From Streptomyces noursei (GTDB lineage Bacteria; Actinomycetota; Actinomycetes; Streptomycetales; Streptomycetaceae): a stretch of 64,000 nt of DNA. Shown here piece by piece: positions 1 to 8,415 of this stretch; the stretch's first letter is position 1; every line of letters begins with the position of its first letter. Where the stretch lies: positions 9,793,536 through 9,857,535 of the forward strand of contig NZ_CP070326.1 of the NCBI RefSeq assembly GCF_016917755.1, written 5' to 3'. The notes beneath the pieces are model-generated. The model did no database searches, was not told where the DNA came from, and was given only the letters and a program-made list of their open reading frames with translations. The translations under genes were made by a program, and so were the position numbers.

Positions 1-512
1 GCCGCCAGCTGCTCCTGGTCGACCTGCGGGAACTCGTCGACACCGGAGGGCGACAGGAAGCACTTGAAGCCGAACACGCCGGCCTCGTGCAGCGGACGCA
101 GGTCCTTGACGTTGCCGGGGATGGCACCGCCCCAGAAGCCGACGTCGATGTGGGCCTTGCTGCGGGCGACCTCGCGCTTGATGTCGAGGTTGGCGGTGTC
201 GGTGGTGGGCGGGAGGCTGTTGAGCGGCATGTCCACGAGCGTGGTGATGCCGCCGGCGGCGGCCGCGCGGGTGGCCGTCCAGAAGCCCTCCCACTCGGTG
301 CGGCCGGGGTCGTTGACGTGTACGTGGGTGTCCACGAGGCCGGGCAGCAGGACGTCGTCGCCGAAGTCCTCCACCCGGACCCCGGCCGGCACCGCGGCGT
401 CGTGCGGCAGGACGGCGACGATCTTCCCGTCCTGGACGGTGACGGACGCGGCGCGCGTCCCCTCCGGCGTGACGACGCGCGTGGAACGCAGCACCAGCTC
501 TCTTTCGGACAC
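1..512 (-). CDS. allB: Allantoinase, N-terminal part (cut by window edge)
   Basis: The enzyme hydrolyses allantoin to allantoate, the step after the urate-degrading enzymes further right in this window. Only about the first 170 residues are present. The GTG start at 512 is preceded by GGGGAGG. The protein opens as a cyclic amidohydrolase: a short beta domain, then LLPGLVDTHVHVNDPGRTEW, whose HxH pair at about residues 63 and 65 binds the metal in this family. The context fits: an NCS1 permease, a racemase and an IclR-type regulator are next to it. A perfect palindrome lies 134 bp upstream. The call is firm; the rest of the gene, and any allantoicase, would lie beyond position 1. Confidence 0.93.
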   Translation of the reverse strand, partial: MSERELVLRSTRVVTPEGTRAASVTVQDGKIVAVLPHDAAVPAGVRVEDFGDDVLLPGLVDTHVHVNDPGRTEWEGFWTATRAAAAGGITTLVDMPLNSLPPTTDTANLDIKREVARSKAHIDVGFWGGAIPGNVKDLRPLHEAGVFGFKCFLSPSGVDEFPQVDQEQLA

Positions 513-645
513 CCGGTACCTCCCCTATCGTGTGCTTCATGGTCGCGGTCCGGAGCGCGGGCGGCACGGCCACCGCGGGCCGTGCCGCCGCCGGCGCGGA
601 TTCCCGGGAACCGCGGGGTGACGGTGCGAGCCGTCGCCCTACGGA

Positions 646-664
646 ATTCAACAGTCTGTTGAAT
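646..664. promoter_or_regulatory. Candidate operator upstream of allantoinase
   Basis: ATTCAACAGTCTGTTGAAT is a perfect 19-bp palindrome with a single central base. It lies in the gap between the permease stop and the allantoinase start. The core TTCAACA-N3-TGTTGAA recurs before the OHCU decarboxylase gene (23725-23741) and before the catalase gene (27914-27930), so it is probably the site of a purine or allantoin regulator. Which regulator binds is not shown; the IclR protein at 3354 is one candidate. Confidence 0.6.
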
Positions 665-690
665 GAGTCTTCACTTCGGACCGCAGCCCG

Positions 691-2244
691 TCAAGACCCC
701 TGTGCGGCGGCCGGGCCGGCGATCGCACCGGACCGCTCCGGCTGCTCACCCTCCGCCGCCACCCCGCCCCTGACCTGCGACGGGATGATGTCCTGCGGAA
801 TCGGGCCGACGCCCGCCGTCGCCCGGTCGCGCCCCGAGACCAGGGCGTACAGCAGCCCGGAGAGCGCCATCCCGAAGATCCAGGAGAAGGGCGCCAGAGC
901 GTCGAAGGCCGGGACCAGCGCGAGCGAGGCGGCCACCGCGGCGGCCGGCAGGAACGCGAGCACGGCCTTCGGGTTGTAGCCCCTGCGGTAGAAGTAGGCG
1001 CCGGCGGCATCGGCCGAAAACAGCGCATCGACGTCGATCCGACCGCGCCGCACCAGGTAGTAGTCCACGAGCAGGATCGCCACCAGCGGCCCGAGGAAGG
1101 CCCCCAGCGCCCCCAGGAAGTACTGGATCACCAGCGCCGAGGAGTACAGCTTCCAGGGCATGACCAGCACCGCCAGCACCGCGGTGATCATCCCGCCGCG
1201 CTTGAAGTCCAGGTACTTCGGCAACAGGTTGGCGAAGTCGTAGGCGGGCGAGACGAAGTTGGCCACGACGTTGATCCCGATGGTGGCGACGATGAAGGCC
1301 AGCGCGCCGATGACGGTGACCACCGGGTTGTCGATCTTCTGGATCACCTTCACCGGGTCGTAGATCGCCTCGCCGAAGACCGCGATGGTGCCGGCGGTGA
1401 CCAGGACGGCGACCACCGCGAAGGCGGTGAAGTTCACCGGCAGCCCGATGAGGTTGCCGCGCCGGTAGGAGCGGTGGTCGGGGGTGAAGCGGGCGAAGTC
1501 GGCGTAGTTGAGGACCAGGGTCAGGAAGGTGGCCACGGTCAGACTGACCGCGATCAGGCTCTGCCGGAGCTGTGCGGTGCCGCTCAGCCCGGTCAGGCTG
1601 CGGGTCAGCGAGATGTCGCCGTGCGACGCGACGACCAGGTACACCGCCAGCGCCAGCACCACCAGCCAGACCACCGGTCCGGTCGCGAAGTCCTGCACCT
1701 TGCGGATGAACTCCATCCCGCGCGTCAGCAGGACGGCCTGCAGCCCCCACATCACCATGAACGCGATCCAGCCCAGGGTGGACAACCCCAGCACCGAGTT
1801 GTGGTTGTACGCGTCGAGCCCGGGCGCGATCTGGAGCGTCAGCAGCACCACGGCCGTCGAGGCCAGCCAGGTCTGGATGCCGTACCAGGCCACCGCCATC
1901 ACCGCGCGCAGCAGCGCCGGGATGTTGGCGCCGTAGACGCCCCAGCTGGCCCGGGCGAGCACCGGGTAGGGCACGCCGGTGCGGTGCCCCGCGTGCCCCA
2001 TCCGGTTCATCAGCCAGTGGACGATCGTGATGCCGGCCAGCAGCGCGGCGAACACCTCCCAGGCCGGCAGCCCCAGCACGAAGAGGCTGGCGGCGAAGGC
2101 GTAGTTGCTGATCGCGTGGGTGTCGGACATCCACAGCGCGAAGACGCTGTAGGTGCCCCAGTTGCGCTGCGCCGCCGGCGCGAGGTCCTCGTTGAAGAGC
2201 CTCGGGTCCGGCGATCCCGGACGGTGCTGCGGGGATGTGCTCAT
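691..2244 (-). CDS. NCS1-family allantoin/nucleobase permease
   Basis: A 517-residue integral membrane protein of the nucleobase:cation symporter-1 family (Fur/PucI/HyuP type), with about twelve hydrophobic segments. Its N-terminus (RLFNEDLAPAAQRNW, then a WMSDTHAISNYAFAASLF stretch) is typical of actinobacterial NCS1 permeases. Uptake of allantoin or a related hydantoin is the likely role, inferred from the allantoinase downstream and the racemase 42 bp upstream, with which it probably forms one transcript. Uracil or cytosine as substrate cannot be excluded from sequence alone. The ATG start at 2244 is preceded by GGGAGGACTC. Confidence 0.88.
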   Translation of the reverse strand: MSTSPQHRPGSPDPRLFNEDLAPAAQRNWGTYSVFALWMSDTHAISNYAFAASLFVLGLPAWEVFAALLAGITIVHWLMNRMGHAGHRTGVPYPVLARASWGVYGANIPALLRAVMAVAWYGIQTWLASTAVVLLTLQIAPGLDAYNHNSVLGLSTLGWIAFMVMWGLQAVLLTRGMEFIRKVQDFATGPVVWLVVLALAVYLVVASHGDISLTRSLTGLSGTAQLRQSLIAVSLTVATFLTLVLNYADFARFTPDHRSYRRGNLIGLPVNFTAFAVVAVLVTAGTIAVFGEAIYDPVKVIQKIDNPVVTVIGALAFIVATIGINVVANFVSPAYDFANLLPKYLDFKRGGMITAVLAVLVMPWKLYSSALVIQYFLGALGAFLGPLVAILLVDYYLVRRGRIDVDALFSADAAGAYFYRRGYNPKAVLAFLPAAAVAASLALVPAFDALAPFSWIFGMALSGLLYALVSGRDRATAGVGPIPQDIIPSQVRGGVAAEGEQPERSGAIAGPAAAQGS

Positions 2245-2286
2245 GAGTCCTCCCAGGCAGGTTGGGTGGAGCTTAGGCGTCAGTCG

Positions 2287-3093
2287 TCAGATGCCTGATG
2301 TCTTCGGGGAAAATTCGGTGTTACGGACGGAATGCCGGACCCAGCCCCGCTCCCCCGCGGCGACGCCCGCGAGGTGGCTGCTCAGCGGCCAGGAGCCGAT
2401 GGCCTTGGGGCGGGGCGGCGCGAAACTGCGCTGCGTACTGGTGGTCAGACCGAGGCCGACCACCGCCTCCGCGAACTTCACCGCGGCGGCGACGCCGTCC
2501 ACGACGGGCACGCCCAGCGCCGCGGCGACCTTCTCCTGGAGCCCGGCCATACCGCCGCACCCCAGGCAGATCACCTCCTCGCCGTCCCGGACCGCCTCGC
2601 GCGCGGTCTCGATGATCACGGCGACGGTGCGCTCCGGGTCGTCCTCCAGCTCCAGCACGCCGAGCCCGGTGCCGCGGACGCCGGCGCAGCGCTGGAGCAG
2701 CCCGGCGGTCAGCAGCCGGTCCCGGATCTGCGGCACGGCGCGGTCGAGGGTGGTGACGACGCCGTACGCGTGGCCGAGCATCAGCGCCATCTGCGCCGCG
2801 CACTCGGTGATGTCCAGGACGGGGACGTCCAGCAGTTCCTGCGCGCCCTCCCGGCCCGGCTCCCCGAAGCCGGCCATGACCAGCGCGTCGAACGGGGTGT
2901 CCAGGGTGGCGAGCCGATCCAGGACGGCGGCGGCGCTGAGGTACCCCTCGAAGTGGCCCTCGATGGACTCGGGCCCCCACAGGGGTTCGGTGGCGAGGAT
3001 CTCGGTGCCCGGCGCGGCGACCGCGGTGGCGGTGGCGCGGATCGAAGCGGTCATGGAAGCCGTGGTGTTCGGGTTCATGACGAGAATGCGCAT
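2287..3093 (-). CDS. Asp/Glu/hydantoin racemase family protein (allantoin racemase-like)
   Basis: A 268-residue protein of the Asp/Glu/hydantoin racemase superfamily, opening with the family motif MNPNTT. Enzymes of this kind interconvert S- and R-allantoin or hydantoins with two cysteines. Here the second cysteine is present (LGCGGM, C179), but the place of the first is taken by glycine (MAGFGEPG, G75; family members often have CFGDPG or similar). It could therefore be a one-base enzyme, a lyase-like variant or a different hydantoin enzyme. It is the first gene of a probable operon with the NCS1 permease. TTCCACAGAATGGAC lies just upstream as a possible operator. Confidence 0.8.
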   Translation of the reverse strand: MRILVMNPNTTASMTASIRATATAVAAPGTEILATEPLWGPESIEGHFEGYLSAAAVLDRLATLDTPFDALVMAGFGEPGREGAQELLDVPVLDITECAAQMALMLGHAYGVVTTLDRAVPQIRDRLLTAGLLQRCAGVRGTGLGVLELEDDPERTVAVIIETAREAVRDGEEVICLGCGGMAGLQEKVAAALGVPVVDGVAAAVKFAEAVVGLGLTTSTQRSFAPPRPKAIGSWPLSSHLAGVAAGERGWVRHSVRNTEFSPKTSGI

Positions 3094-3115
3094 GACGCTC
3101 CAACGATTTGGAGGA

Positions 3116-3130
3116 TTCCACAGAATGGAC
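3116..3130. promoter_or_regulatory. Candidate TTCC-N7-GGAA-type operator before the racemase gene
   Basis: TTCCACAGAATGGAC is an imperfect inverted repeat 23 bp upstream of the racemase start, in the divergent gap shared with the IclR gene. It resembles TTCCGCGATAAGGAA before malate synthase and TTCCGCTATCCGGAA before hydroxypyruvate isomerase. IclR-family proteins often bind sites with such TTCC/GGAA arms. Assignment to the IclR gene next door is inference. Confidence 0.4.
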
Positions 3131-3353
3131 AGTAGGTTTCGCGCAGCAGAACGTAGCTATGGCCACTGGCACCGTCAAGGGATCTCGGGCAAGGACGTGA
3201 CACCTTGGGGCACAGGGGCGCTGACCGGCGGGAACGACTGTGCGATACGCGGTGTGCCGGCCCGGTGTGACCGGTAGGCTGCTCCGGTCGGGCCCGGCGC
3301 CCGCAAGGCAGACGAGCCGAGACCGATCCGACCCGCCCCGAAAGGAACGCGAC

Positions 3354-4157
3354 GTGCCGCCGTCCAGCGCCAGCACCTCCGCCGCCGATGCCAAGCCCGC
3401 AGGCGCCAGCGGCGGCGTCCAGTCCCTTGAGCGCGCCTTTGACCTCCTGGAGCGGATGGCCGACGCCGGCGGCGAGGTCGGCCTGAGCGAGCTCTCCGGC
3501 AGCAGCGGGCTCCCGCTGCCCACCATCCACCGCCTGATGCGCACGCTGGTGGCCTGCGGCTACGTCCGCCAGCAGCCCAACCGCCGGTACGCCCTCGGCC
3601 CGCGCCTGATCCGGCTCGGCGAGAGCGCCTCCCGGCTGCTGGGCACCTGGGCCCGCCCGTTCCTGGCCCGCCTGGTGGAGGAGACCGGCGAGACCGCCAA
3701 CATGGCCCTCCTCGACGGCGACGAGATCGTCTACGTCGCGCAGGTCCCGTCCCGGCACGCGGTACGGATGTTCACCGAGGTCGGCCGGCGCGTCCTGCCG
3801 CACTCCACCGGCGTCGGCAAGGCCCTGCTGGCCAACCACCCGCCGGAGGAGGTCCGCGCCCTCCTCGGCCGCACCGGCATGCCCGCCGCGACCGAGAAGA
3901 CGATCACCGACCCGGACCACTTCCTCGACGCCCTCGCCGATGTCCGCCGCCTCGGCTACGCGGTCGACGACAACGAGCAGGAGATCGGCGTCCGCTGCCT
4001 CGCCGTCCCGGTCCCCAACTCCCCCACCTCCGCGGCGATCTCCATCTCCGGGCCGACCGGCCGGGTGACGGAGGCCGCGACGGACAAGATCGTCCCGGTG
4101 CTCCAGGAGGTCGCGGCCCAGCTGTCGGTGGCCCTGGCCAGCCAGACGCCGGCGTGA
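3354..4157 (+). CDS. allR: IclR-family transcriptional regulator, AllR-like
   Basis: A 267-residue IclR-type regulator: a winged helix-turn-helix at about 20-85 (LSELSGSSGLPLPTIHRLMR) and an IclR effector domain from about 95 to the end (VGRRVLPHSTGVGKALLA). In streptomycetes the IclR regulator at this place, between allantoinase and malate synthase, represses the allantoin pathway and responds to allantoate or glyoxylate-type ligands; the same role is inferred here. The GTG start is chosen because AAAGGA precedes it at the right spacing and the conserved domain follows. It is transcribed away from the racemase-permease pair, with 260 bp of shared promoter space. Confidence 0.88.
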   Translation: MPPSSASTSAADAKPAGASGGVQSLERAFDLLERMADAGGEVGLSELSGSSGLPLPTIHRLMRTLVACGYVRQQPNRRYALGPRLIRLGESASRLLGTWARPFLARLVEETGETANMALLDGDEIVYVAQVPSRHAVRMFTEVGRRVLPHSTGVGKALLANHPPEEVRALLGRTGMPAATEKTITDPDHFLDALADVRRLGYAVDDNEQEIGVRCLAVPVPNSPTSAAISISGPTGRVTEAATDKIVPVLQEVAAQLSVALASQTPA

Positions 4158-4188
4158 CACCCGGGTGGGGCGGTCGCACAGCGCCGCC

Positions 4189-4503
4189 TCACCCCCTCGG
4201 CAGGTCGCCGAAGTGATCGATCCGCTCGCGAACCTCGGACAGCGCCGCGGCGAGTGCGCTCACCGACCCCACCGCCCCGGCTATCAGCAGCAGCGAACGG
4301 CGCAGCCGGGGCACCTCGGGCGCGCCGTGGCTCACCATCGCGTCCAGCGCGGCCAGCTCCTCGTCGGCGGCGGTCCGGTCGGGCAACTCCCCTGGAAGCA
4401 GGGCCAGTTGACGGCGGAGCCGGGCCACCGCCACACGCAGTTCCCGGACCCGCGGGTCGCTCCCGACCCCGGTCACCAGGCTGTCCCTCGGCAGCTGTTC
4501 CAC
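4189..4503 (-). CDS. Small conserved Streptomyces protein (DUF5955-like)
   Basis: A 104-residue protein with a GTG start (GGGAGG about 11 bases upstream), convergent with the IclR gene. It has a helical N-terminal half rich in Leu/Arg (RVRELRVAVARLRRQL), then a single hydrophobic stretch (SLLLIAGAVGSVSALAAALS) and a short charged tail. From memory this fits the Streptomyces family DUF5955, which is often found in this neighbourhood, but no catalytic motif is visible and I cannot assign a function. A single membrane-associated helix is possible. Confidence 0.6.
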   Translation of the reverse strand: MEQLPRDSLVTGVGSDPRVRELRVAVARLRRQLALLPGELPDRTAADEELAALDAMVSHGAPEVPRLRRSLLLIAGAVGSVSALAAALSEVRERIDHFGDLPRG

Positions 4504-5143
4504 AACGACGGCGCCCTCCCAGGCCGTTGCCCGTTCCGCGATGCGGGACAGTTAACGCCACGGTGTGCGGCCAGCGCCATACGGAGGGACGAAAATCCCG
4601 ATCACCGCACGGTGCGGCCGGTCGGCAACTCGGCGCGGGGGCCACGGCGTTGCGCCCGACCCGCACGTCGAGGGTGAGGCGGCTACTCGGCTCCGGACCC
4701 GCCGAGGAACCGCCGCCGCGACCGACCCACATCGTCCGCCGCCCGTCGTCCGCCCGCCACTTGACGGTCGTACGGGCCGGCGCGGGGGTCGGCGCGGGGG
4801 TCGTGCGACCCGACTCCCGCCCCAGCTTCCCCACGCGACTCCCCTGGCCGGTTCTCGTCCCTCGACCCCCGGTTCCCCGACCCCGCGGCCGGTTCCACGC
4901 CGCTCTCGCAGGCCGCTCGGACACCATCCACCCCACATGCCCCACGCGTCGCACGCGCGGGCCACGCGCGAGTACCCGTCAACCCTCTGACCATGCGTCA
5001 GCACGTGCGTTCCCCCGGGCACCCGTTGGCGTGGGCGTATCCCGTACAAGGCGTACGGCGCCGCGCGATGGAGCATTCTCCCTTCCAGGAAATGTCCGGC
5101 ATATCACCGAATCGCACCTCACTGGACGACCGCCCTCGCACCT
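4504..5143. other. Gene-poor spacer of about 640 bp
   Basis: No convincing gene is seen on either strand. Open frames here lack usual codon bias or a ribosome binding site and read as Arg/Pro-rich shadows. Short direct repeats occur, for example GGCGCGGGGGTC twice near 4780-4803. The stretch probably holds the promoter of the small gene at 4503 and of the one at 5221. Confidence 0.4.
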
Positions 5144-5207
5144 CACCGGACCACGGGAACCACCCACCACCACCGGACCACGGGAACACCCACCACCGGA
5201 CCACCGG
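5144..5207. repeat. 26-27 bp imperfect tandem repeat
   Basis: Two and a half copies of a unit beginning CACCGGACCACGGGAAC and ending ACCCACCAC run back to back just before the small gene at 5221. The second copy is one base shorter and the third is partial. They could be regulator sites or a slippage product in the 5' untranslated region. Confidence 0.65.
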
Positions 5208-5220
5208 ATCGGAGAACACC

Positions 5221-5445
5221 ATGGAGCCCGATGCAGGCCCCACCCCCGACCCCGAGTCCCGGCGCCTCAGCGTCATCCAGCTCATCTGCCGGGCGTACGG
5301 CCTGGCCGACGCGTCCGAGATCACCGAGGAACACATACAGCGTTACGTCAGCGAGCACCGGCACGGGGACGAGCGGACGGAGCAGCTCCGGAGCCGGCTG
5401 CGCCCGCGGATCCCGCGACAGCGGGCAGCGGACGACGCGGCCTGA
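5221..5445 (+). CDS. Small hypothetical protein, 74 aa
   Basis: A 74-residue acidic/arginine-mixed protein with ATG start and GGAG six bases upstream. The middle (LSVIQLICRAYGLADASEIT) looks like a short helical fold, followed by a charged helix and a basic tail. It ends 69 bp before the MocA-like gene on the same strand. No family is recognised. A well-placed ribosome binding site and a non-repetitive sequence favour a real gene. Confidence 0.5.
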   Translation: MEPDAGPTPDPESRRLSVIQLICRAYGLADASEITEEHIQRYVSEHRHGDERTEQLRSRLRPRIPRQRAADDAA

Positions 5446-5514
5446 AGCCATCTGACGCCGCCCGATTCCGGGCGGCACGGGGCGCCGCGCGACGCCATGG
5501 GGTAAGCAGGTCCC

Positions 5515-6159
5515 ATGGCACATCGAGGGGAAAGCGCAGGCGCCGGGGGGACGAAGGGGGCCGGACGGCCCGAGGGGAGGGTGGCCGGGCTGCTGCTCGC
5601 CGCGGGCGGCGGACGGCGGCTGGGGGGACGGCCCAAGGCACTGCTCGACCACCGGGGACGCCCGTTGGTCGAGCATGCCGCACGGGTCCTTCGGGACGGC
5701 GGCTGCGGACCGGTGCACATCGTGCTGGGCGCGGCCGCCGAGGCCGTCCGGGAGCGGGCGGATCTGGCGGCCTACGGCGTCTCGGTGAACCCGGACTGGG
5801 CGCGGGGCATGGGCTCCTCACTCCGGGTGGGACTGGCCGCGCTGGCCGGTTCGGAGGCGGACGCGGTGGTGGTGTCGCTGGTCGACCAGCCGGGCATCGG
5901 CGCCGCCGCGGTGGCCCGCGTGGTGGCCGCGTGCACGGGGCGGGACGCACTGGCGGCCGCGGCCTACGGGGGCGAGCGGGGGCATCCGGTGCTGTTCGGC
6001 GCCGAGCGGTGGGCGGAGATCGCGGCCGACGCGGAGGGGGACCGCGGGGCGCGGAGCTATCTCCGACGGCACGCCGGCGCCCTCACGCTCGTCGAGTGCG
6101 GCGATGTGGCCGAGCCGTACGACATCGACACGCCGGACGATCTGCGGCGGCTGGAGTGA
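5515..6159 (+). CDS. mocA: MobA/MocA-like nucleotidyltransferase (molybdopterin cytidylyltransferase type)
   Basis: A 214-residue NTP-transferase with the signature LLAAGGGRRLGGRPKALL at about 27-44, the nucleotide-binding loop of MobA/MocA proteins, and a VDQPGI motif near residue 124 like the VDQP of MocA/YgfJ. Such enzymes attach CMP to molybdopterin to make the cofactor of xanthine dehydrogenase. The three xanthine dehydrogenase subunits and the XdhC chaperone in this window give it a clear customer, though they are about 50 kb away. A general sugar-nucleotide transferase is less likely. The start at 5515 is supported by GGTAAGCAGG just before it. Confidence 0.82.
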   Translation: MAHRGESAGAGGTKGAGRPEGRVAGLLLAAGGGRRLGGRPKALLDHRGRPLVEHAARVLRDGGCGPVHIVLGAAAEAVRERADLAAYGVSVNPDWARGMGSSLRVGLAALAGSEADAVVVSLVDQPGIGAAAVARVVAACTGRDALAAAAYGGERGHPVLFGAERWAEIAADAEGDRGARSYLRRHAGALTLVECGDVAEPYDIDTPDDLRRLE

Positions 6160-6387
6160 CCGGCGCCCACCGGACCGGCGCCCGACCGGTCGACCGCCCC
6201 CTCGCCCGCCGCACATTCTGCGGCGGCCGGCACACCGGGCGACCGGAACACCCGCCCCGGCCTCAGATTGACGGGAATCCGTCGTTCCGGAGCGGGAGTA
6301 ATGGAGAGTGACCGCAATGGCACCGAGAGCCATTCGATCACCACTTGTGTCGACCCAGAGAATCTCGACATCAACAAACCATTGAAG

Positions 6388-6402
6388 TTCCGCGATAAGG
6401 AA
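6388..6402. promoter_or_regulatory. Candidate IclR/AllR-type operator upstream of malate synthase
   Basis: TTCCGCGATAAGGAA (TTCC-N7-GGAA) lies 136 bp before the malate synthase start. A close relative, TTCCGCTATCCGGAA, sits 16 bp before the hydroxypyruvate isomerase start, so the two glyoxylate branches may share a regulator. The surrounding 6160-6537 gap shows no credible gene. Confidence 0.45.
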
Positions 6403-6537
6403 ACTAGTCTCCACTGGTCAGAAGCGCCCTGCTACCCGTACGGCGCCCGCGACCGTATTTCGGAACCCACGGCACCCCGTGCCGCACAGGTGCCCCCGGC
6501 GGCCGCAAGGCACCGCCGCTGAATGGAGTGACAGCTC

Positions 6538-8178
6538 ATGTCCGCACCAGCGCCGTCCCCGCTGGCCATCGTCGAAGTCGACCCCGCCCACACCCCCGAA
6601 CGACAGGGCGAGGTCCTCACCGACGCCGCGCTCGCCTTCGTCGCCGAGCTGCACCGGCGGTTCACCCCCCGCCGTGACGAGCTGCTCGCCCGCCGCGCCG
6701 AGCGCCGCGCCGAGATCGCCCGGACCAGCGCGCTGGACTTCCTCCCCCAGACCGCGCAGATCCGCGCGGACGACAGCTGGAAGGTCGCCGAGGCACCCCC
6801 CGCGCTCAACGACCGCCGGGTCGAGATCACCGGCCCCACCGACCGCAAGATGACCATCAACGCGCTCAACTCCGGCGCCAAGGTGTGGCTCGCCGACTTC
6901 GAGGACGCCTCCGCTCCCACCTGGGAGAACGTGGTGGGTGGCCAGCTCAACCTGATCGACGCCTACGAGCGCCGCATCGACTTCACCGACGCCCGCACCG
7001 GCAAGTCCTACGCCCTCAAGCCGGCCGAGGAGCTCGCCACCGTCGTGATGCGGCCGCGCGGTTGGCACCTGGAGGAGCGCCACCTGCAGTTCGAGGGCCG
7101 CCCGGTCCCCGGCGCACTGGTCGACTTCGGCCTCTACTTCTTCCACAACGCCCGGCGTCTGCTGGACCTCGGCAAGGGCCCGTACTTCTACCTGCCCAAG
7201 ACCGAGTCCCACCTGGAAGCCCGCCTGTGGAACGAGATCTTCGTCTTCGCCCAGGACTACGTCGGCATCCCGCAGGGCACCATCCGCGCCACGGTCCTCA
7301 TCGAGACCATCACCGCCGCGTACGAGATGGAGGAGATCCTCTACGAGCTGCGCGACCACGCCTCGGGTCTGAACGCCGGCCGCTGGGACTACCTCTTCTC
7401 CATCGTCAAGAACTTCCGTGACGGCGGCGCCAAGTTCGTCCTCCCGGACCGCAACGCGGTGACGATGACCGCCCCGTTCATGCGCGCCTACACCGAACTC
7501 CTGGTCCGCACCTGCCACAAGCGCGGGGCGCACGCCATCGGCGGCATGGCGGCCTTCATCCCCAACCGCCGGGACCCCGAGGCCAACGAGAAGGCCCTGG
7601 CCAAGGTCAAGAACGACAAGGACCGGGAGGCCGGCGACGGCTTCGACGGCTCCTGGGTCGCCCACCCCGACCTGGTCCCGGTCGCCCGCGCCTGTTTCGA
7701 CGCGGTCCTCGGCGAGAAGCCCCACCAGAAGGACCGCCTCCGCGAGGACGTCTCGGTGGCCGCCGCCGACCTCATCGCCGTCGACTCCCTCGACGCCAGG
7801 CCCACGTACCAGGGCCTGATCGACGCCGTCCAGGTCGGCACCCGCTACATCGAGGCGTGGCTGCGCGGCCTCGGCGCGGTCGCCATCTTCGGCCTCATGG
7901 AGGACGCCGCCACCGCCGAGATCTCCCGCTCCCAGATCTGGCAGTGGGTCGACGCCGGCGTCGTCTTCCAGGACGGCGAGCACGCCGGCACCACGGCCAC
8001 CGCCGACCTGGTCCGCACGATCGCCGCCGACGAACTCGCCGCCATCCGCGCCGAGGTGGGCGAGGAAGCCTTCACCGCCGGCAAGTGGCAGCAGGCCCAC
8101 GACCTCCTCCTGAAGGTCTCCCTGGACGCCGACTACGCCGACTTCCTGACCCTGCCGGCGTACGAGCTGCTGGACTGA
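6538..8178 (+). CDS. aceB: Malate synthase A
   Basis: A 546-residue enzyme that condenses glyoxylate and acetyl-CoA to malate. Length and layout match the A-type family: DFEDASAPTW near 121, the TESHLEARLWNE stretch near 224-235, and GLMEDAATAEISRSQIWQW near 452-470, which contains the region of the catalytic aspartate. Located beside the allantoin genes, it uses glyoxylate released from allantoin breakdown rather than serving an isocitrate lyase pair; no isocitrate lyase is seen here. It has ATG, with GGAGTGACAGCTC upstream, and is followed by a strong terminator hairpin. A candidate operator at 6388-6402 suggests induction by purine breakdown. Confidence 0.97.
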   Translation: MSAPAPSPLAIVEVDPAHTPERQGEVLTDAALAFVAELHRRFTPRRDELLARRAERRAEIARTSALDFLPQTAQIRADDSWKVAEAPPALNDRRVEITGPTDRKMTINALNSGAKVWLADFEDASAPTWENVVGGQLNLIDAYERRIDFTDARTGKSYALKPAEELATVVMRPRGWHLEERHLQFEGRPVPGALVDFGLYFFHNARRLLDLGKGPYFYLPKTESHLEARLWNEIFVFAQDYVGIPQGTIRATVLIETITAAYEMEEILYELRDHASGLNAGRWDYLFSIVKNFRDGGAKFVLPDRNAVTMTAPFMRAYTELLVRTCHKRGAHAIGGMAAFIPNRRDPEANEKALAKVKNDKDREAGDGFDGSWVAHPDLVPVARACFDAVLGEKPHQKDRLREDVSVAAADLIAVDSLDARPTYQGLIDAVQVGTRYIEAWLRGLGAVAIFGLMEDAATAEISRSQIWQWVDAGVVFQDGEHAGTTATADLVRTIAADELAAIRAEVGEEAFTAGKWQQAHDLLLKVSLDADYADFLTLPAYELLD

Positions 8179-8194
8179 GCCCCCCGCGGGAACC

Positions 8195-8232
8195 CCGAAG
8201 GGCCGGTACGGACCGCCGTACCGGCCCTTCGG
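8195..8232 (+). terminator. Terminator hairpin after malate synthase
   Basis: A perfect 17-bp stem (8195-8211 with 8216-8232, beginning CCGAAGGGCCGGTACGG) closes on a four-base loop 17 bp after the stop codon. It lacks a long T tail, as usual in high-GC actinobacteria. Confidence 0.85.
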
Positions 8233-8350
8233 CACCCCCCGGGTACCATCGCTGGCATGCCGTCGATACCCCTGCCGGAACCCGCTCCGAACTGCGGAAA
8301 CGGCATACGGGAGGCGGCCCGGCCCACTAGGATGGACGGACCCTGCCAAA

Positions 8351-8397
8351 GCGGGCAGCGGGCAGCGGGCAGCGGGCAGCGGGCAGCGGGCAGCGGG
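8351..8397. repeat. 7-bp tandem repeat (GCGGGCA)6
   Basis: Six perfect copies of GCGGGCA plus a partial seventh lie between a good -10 element (TAGGAT, about 8329-8334) and the conserved start of the next protein. Seven is not a multiple of three, so copy-number change would shift the frame of any start placed upstream of it. This suggests that the repeat is in the untranslated leader. Confidence 0.8.
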
Positions 8398-8415
8398 TCC
8401 GGTGGCCGCAGGGCG

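Noticed and set aside
4565..4990. Open frames in the 4504-5143 gap, both strands
   Set aside because: Arg/Pro/Gly-rich translations without start signals; none looks like a protein family.
6268..6522. Possible 84-aa gene before malate synthase
   Set aside because: No usable ribosome binding site, poor codon bias, and it covers the likely promoter and operator region.
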